From: Niabella agricola
GTDB taxonomy: Bacteria > Bacteroidota > Bacteroidia > Chitinophagales > Chitinophagaceae
Length of the DNA stretch: 64,000 bases
Assembly (NCBI RefSeq): GCF_021538615.1
Contig: NZ_JAJHIZ010000003.1
Coordinates: 2,232,001-2,296,000, forward strand
Reading direction: 5' to 3'
Shown here: in pieces, positions 61,034 through 64,000 of the stretch
Position numbering within the stretch: position 1 is the first letter of the stretch
Layout: each line of letters opens with the position of its first letter
Notes under the pieces: generated by a model
The model's input: only the letters and a program-made list of their open reading frames with translations
Told to the model about the DNA's origin: nothing
The model's database searches: none
Translations under genes and position numbers: made by a program

Positions 61034-62305
61034 CTACACTTTATCCTTAAATCCGTTATTAATGTATTCGATACTGTCCCGGAGCCGGATGGTTTTGGCC
61101 AGTTTATGCAACGCCGTATTGTGCTCCTTCACATACGGGTTGTCGGTGTCCCAAACATACCCTGCCAATACCGAACAGATCATTTTCTTGATATCAGGGT
61201 TCTGATCCTTTGCAAAGAAAATCGTATGCAGAGTAGTATCGTACCAACCCATTACATAGCTTCTGAAGGTGTTTACGCCCTGCATCATCACTTCAGTATA
61301 TTCTTTATCCCAGTCAACCGCTTCTCCTTTTAAATGCCGCACTACCAGTTTTCCTGCAATCTGACTGGAAACCGTGGCCAGGGTTACTCCCGAAGAAAAT
61401 ACAGGATCCAGGAATTCGGTTACGTTGCCAGTTAACACAAAACCGTTTCCAAAGAACTTTTCTGTAGTGCTCGACCAGGATTGTAAGATTTTTGGTTCCC
61501 ATAAGAACTCCACACCTTTCATCCGCTCAGCAATATAGGGCTCATCTGCTATTACCGCGCGCATTTGCTCTTCGGGCGTACCGGTATACTTTTCAAAAAA
61601 GGCCGGATCACCTACAAACCCTACGGAAGTAATGCCGGTTGCAAAAGGAATCACCCATACCCATACATCAGGTTTATGTACAATCACTGTAATACGATCC
61701 GGCTCATCATCCATCTGGCGATTGACATCTTTGATATGTACAAACAACGCCTTGCGCGGAGCCAGGTTGGAAGGCTTATCCAACCCAAACAAGCGGGGAA
61801 TTACACGTCCGTAGCCGCTTCCGTCAATAATGAATTTTGCTTCGATCTGTTTTTCATTTCCATTATTATCGGTAACAGTTGTAACGGAGGATCCATCTTC
61901 ATTGAACCGGATGGCCGTAACAGTTGTTTCATATTCAATGGGCACGCCCTGCGCTTCAAGACCGTCGGCCAGCGCCTGATCGAAGTCGGCACGGGTTACC
62001 TGGTAAGCATGATCCCAGCCATCGGTAAACTGATCAGCGAAAGAATAATCGCAAACCACACCATTGCGTACAAATTTAGCGCCCGTTTTCCGTTGAAAGC
62101 CCATCTTTAACACGCACTCCAGCAATCCTGCTTCTTCCAGTGCTTCCATACAACGCGGCAGCAGGCTTTCTCCGATAACAAAGCGCGGAAATTTCATTTT
62201 CTCCACTACCCGAACCTTATACCCCGCTTTATTTACAATGGCGCCGGCTACGGTTCCTGCGGGCCCCGCGCCAATTACCAGTACATCTGTTTGTTCCCTT
62301 TGCAT
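61034..62305 (-). CDS. FAD-dependent oxidoreductase, tryptophan-halogenase-like
   Basis: 423 residues. DVLVIGAGPAGTVAGAIV (7-24) binds FAD, and VVEKMKFPRFVIGESLLPRC and DGSGYGRVIPRLFGL are typical of the flavin halogenase and geranylgeranyl-reductase group. The WxWxIP motif that marks flavin halogenases is seen as VWVWVIPFATG. Halogenation or another oxidation of the polyene or aryl head group is plausible; flexirubins are sometimes chlorinated. Substrate not determined. Confidence 0.85.
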   Translation of the reverse strand: MQREQTDVLVIGAGPAGTVAGAIVNKAGYKVRVVEKMKFPRFVIGESLLPRCMEALEEAGLLECVLKMGFQRKTGAKFVRNGVVCDYSFADQFTDGWDHAYQVTRADFDQALADGLEAQGVPIEYETTVTAIRFNEDGSSVTTVTDNNGNEKQIEAKFIIDGSGYGRVIPRLFGLDKPSNLAPRKALFVHIKDVNRQMDDEPDRITVIVHKPDVWVWVIPFATGITSVGFVGDPAFFEKYTGTPEEQMRAVIADEPYIAERMKGVEFLWEPKILQSWSSTTEKFFGNGFVLTGNVTEFLDPVFSSGVTLATVSSQIAGKLVVRHLKGEAVDWDKEYTEVMMQGVNTFRSYVMGWYDTTLHTIFFAKDQNPDIKKMICSVLAGYVWDTDNPYVKEHNTALHKLAKTIRLRDSIEYINNGFKDKV

Positions 62306-62367
62306 ATTTTCAATTCTGATTTAAAGTTTCTGTTTTGTGATGACGGCTGTTCTTTCAAAAATCAAAG

Positions 62368-63450
62368 TTAGTCCTTCTTTTTACATTTCAATAAAGTGTG
62401 ACTGAGCCCGATACCTTCAATTTGCTCCACGATCTCGAAGCCTGCTTTTTCAACGCATTTTTTAAATACCCGGGAGTCGTACATCTGGCTGTTACCGTTG
62501 GCAATGGCCGTAAAATAAATTGATAATTGCTGGATGCAGAAGGCTGAGGTTTCAAACCGCTGGTTGTCCCAGAACGCTTCCAGGATGTAAATACTGCCAT
62601 CAGCGTTCAATGCCGCGCCGCAACGTTTCATAATGGAAACGATCTCATCTTCGGAAAAGCAGTCCAGGAACTGGCTCATCCAAACCGCATCATATCCCGT
62701 GGGAAAAACCACGGATTCATCCAGCACATTGGCCGGATAAAAATCAACACGGTCGCTCAGTCCCAGGTCTTCAATATTCTTTTTAGCCATGGCCGCTTGT
62801 CCCGGAAGGTCTACAATGGTGATGGATACGTCTTTATCGAATTTAGTGGATGCCAATGCCCATTTTCCGGTGTTGCCGCCTATTTCCAACAGTTTTTTAA
62901 TATGATTTTCCGGCTTATAAATATGTTTTAACACTGCCGGGAAGGCAATGTCTGAAAAGAAATGATCATATTCGAACCAGCTTTTTTGTTGCTGCGGATT
63001 CAACTGCGAAAGGCCCTCATAAACGGTAGACCAGTTACCCAGCTCCGGCAGCCCGGCAGGTTTACCGGTTTCAACAGCCTCTTCAAGATGGTACATTCCT
63101 TTATAGCAAATGTCCTGTACAAAATTCATGTTTACATTGGTAAGCGGATCGTGCAGGATAAAATAACCTGTTTTTGTTAACGCAAATTTCTCATCGGCTG
63201 TATATTTCACCAGGTGCATTCCCAAACCAGCCTCCAGCAGTACCCGTACGGCATATTCAGAAAGACCTACTTTTTCGCAAATATCATTCAACGCAATGCC
63301 TGCGCTCCGTGCCTCTTCTATTACTCTAAGAATCTGCTTATCTCTTAACACACGCGCCACCTGGAATACGATCGGGCCATGGGCAATGATCTGTGCCATA
63401 TGCTTTGCGTCCATCGCTGAATAATGTTCTCCTTTGTAGAAATCTATCAT
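62368..63450 (-). CDS. SAM-dependent O-methyltransferase-like protein
   Basis: 360 residues with the two-part plan of acetylserotonin-type O-methyltransferases: an N-terminal winged-helix dimer domain (ALNDICEKVGLSEYAVRVLLEAGL) and a C-terminal Rossmann domain with LLEIGGNTGKWALAST (motif I), VDLPGQAAMAKKNIED and AVWMSQFLDCFSEDEIVSIM. It probably methylates a ring hydroxyl of the pigment head group. First complete biosynthetic gene of the minus-strand unit in this window. Confidence 0.86.
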   Translation of the reverse strand: MIDFYKGEHYSAMDAKHMAQIIAHGPIVFQVARVLRDKQILRVIEEARSAGIALNDICEKVGLSEYAVRVLLEAGLGMHLVKYTADEKFALTKTGYFILHDPLTNVNMNFVQDICYKGMYHLEEAVETGKPAGLPELGNWSTVYEGLSQLNPQQQKSWFEYDHFFSDIAFPAVLKHIYKPENHIKKLLEIGGNTGKWALASTKFDKDVSITIVDLPGQAAMAKKNIEDLGLSDRVDFYPANVLDESVVFPTGYDAVWMSQFLDCFSEDEIVSIMKRCGAALNADGSIYILEAFWDNQRFETSAFCIQQLSIYFTAIANGNSQMYDSRVFKKCVEKAGFEIVEQIEGIGLSHTLLKCKKKD

Positions 63451-63511
63451 TATTTATATTTAAAAGTTTGAATGTTTAAAAGTTCCGGCATTACAGTGCT
63501 CCAGCCCATCT

Positions 63512-63916
63512 TTAACCGCCCGTTCTGCCTTTAAATTTAGAGCCCCTAATTGCCGATTGATTCAGGTAAGAAATGAAGTTTGATATCCCGGCAGATAATT
63601 TATTGTATTGATTATACGCTTCAATCTGTTCCCCTTCTGCTATATATTCCTGGTCCAATGCCCTATATAGTTGGGATTTTACCTCACCACAAGAGCCCTT
63701 TGCAAAACTCAGGAAATTTACAAATTCCAATCGGGAACCTTTCTCAAAGCCTTCTGCAATGTTGTCCATTGCAGAACCTGAAGCGCCTCTTATCTGATCT
63801 TTTAATTTATAGTCTTTTGAAAAAGATTCTCTCAATGTAAAACTATAAATCATCTTTGACAACTCCCTCGCCAGTTTCCATATTTCAAGATCTTCAAACC
63901 TGCTTACGGTGCCCAT
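63512..63916 (-). CDS. Four-helix-bundle protein (23S rRNA intervening-sequence type)
   Basis: 134 residues. FEDLEIWKLARELSKMIY, LKDQIRGASGSAMDNIAEGFEKGS and FVNFLSFAKGSCGEVKSQLYRALD are the standard blocks of the family first found inside 23S rRNA intervening sequences (TIGR02436-like). Function unknown; free copies are scattered in Bacteroidota genomes. It sits between a ketosynthase and the methyltransferase gene in the polyene cluster, with 61 nt and 12 nt of flanking space, so it is probably an inserted passenger. Confidence 0.9.
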   Translation of the reverse strand: MGTVSRFEDLEIWKLARELSKMIYSFTLRESFSKDYKLKDQIRGASGSAMDNIAEGFEKGSRLEFVNFLSFAKGSCGEVKSQLYRALDQEYIAEGEQIEAYNQYNKLSAGISNFISYLNQSAIRGSKFKGRTGG

Positions 63917-63928
63917 AACGTTAAACTT

Positions 63929-64000
63929 TTAACCCTTTACGCTTTTAACCACTACGATTGCTGCATTACATCCTCCGAACCCGGATGCGGTTTTTAAGAA
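63929..64000 (-). CDS. C-terminus of another beta-ketoacyl synthase, 5' part outside window
   Basis: On the minus strand the frame open from the window edge reads FLKTASGFGGCNAAIVVVKS and ends VKG with a TAA at 63929. The Phe-Gly-Gly-x-Asn-Ala motif is the conserved C-terminal strand of FabF-type ketosynthases. So the cluster continues beyond the right edge with at least a second ketosynthase. Confidence 0.8.
   Translation of the reverse strand, partial: FLKTASGFGGCNAAIVVVKSVKG

Overview
The window comes from a member of the Bacteroidota, most likely the family Chitinophagaceae (a Niabella-like genus is a low-confidence guess). The support is the promoter grammar (TAnnTTTG -7 boxes, some with TTTG/TTG about 20 nt upstream), two large outer-membrane beta-barrel receptors with carboxypeptidase-regulatory N-termini, beta-propeller partner proteins, paired OmpH genes beside bamA and uppS, and a flexirubin/aryl-polyene-type gene cluster. 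No tRNA, rRNA, CRISPR array, insertion sequence or integrase was seen.

Layout. 1-11518: end of an ABC-2 permease, a Yip1-type membrane protein, a small unknown protein with two pirins, a GNAT protein, ffh, a START-like protein, a conserved hypothetical, an LptF/LptG-type permease, a CDF metal transporter and an Rrf2 regulator. 11681-13512: a collagen-like lipoprotein and a methyltransferase. 13787-29433: a complete assimilatory sulfate block, namely 1-Cys peroxiredoxin, cysH (APS reductase), cysD, cysN, uroporphyrinogen-III methyltransferase, cysJ, cysI, cysE, two TauE/SafE exporters fused to Met8-like domains, and a TonB receptor. 29625-38101: a tandemly duplicated two-gene module (propeller protein plus outer-membrane barrel). 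38244-45415: LpxR-like deacylase, prfA, amidohydrolase, small secreted protein, recO, MMPL/RND permease. 45909-52190: ompH, ompH, bamA, uppS, asd. 52492-55299: a frameshifted barrel protein, a small membrane protein, a PfkB kinase and a TetR regulator. 55418-64000: a minus-strand operon for a polyene/flexirubin-type lipid, entering from beyond the right edge.

How the parts work together. In the sulfur block sulfate is activated by CysDN to APS, reduced by CysH to sulfite and by CysJI to sulfide, and CysE supplies O-acetylserine. CobA and the Met8 domain make the siroheme needed by CysI, and the TauE domains probably move sulfite or a related anion. A dyad with consensus TTAGTCTACT-N5-AGTAGACTAA occurs at five places in this block (upstream of prx, cobA, the second TauE gene, and twice before the TonB receptor). 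In three of them it covers the -33 promoter element, so the block looks like one regulon. The nearby Rrf2 protein with four clustered cysteines is the best candidate regulator.

The most striking regulatory element is upstream of asd: a consensus promoter, a 14-codon leader peptide in which 10 residues are aspartate-family amino acids (Lys, Thr, Met, Ile), an antiterminator arm starting right after its stop codon, and a strong intrinsic terminator 23 nt before the asd start. This is a textbook attenuator arrangement read directly from the sequence. Two genes (24431-24753 and 52492-53101) carry single frameshifts. Intergenic gaps repeatedly hold imperfect inverted repeats built from low-complexity words.
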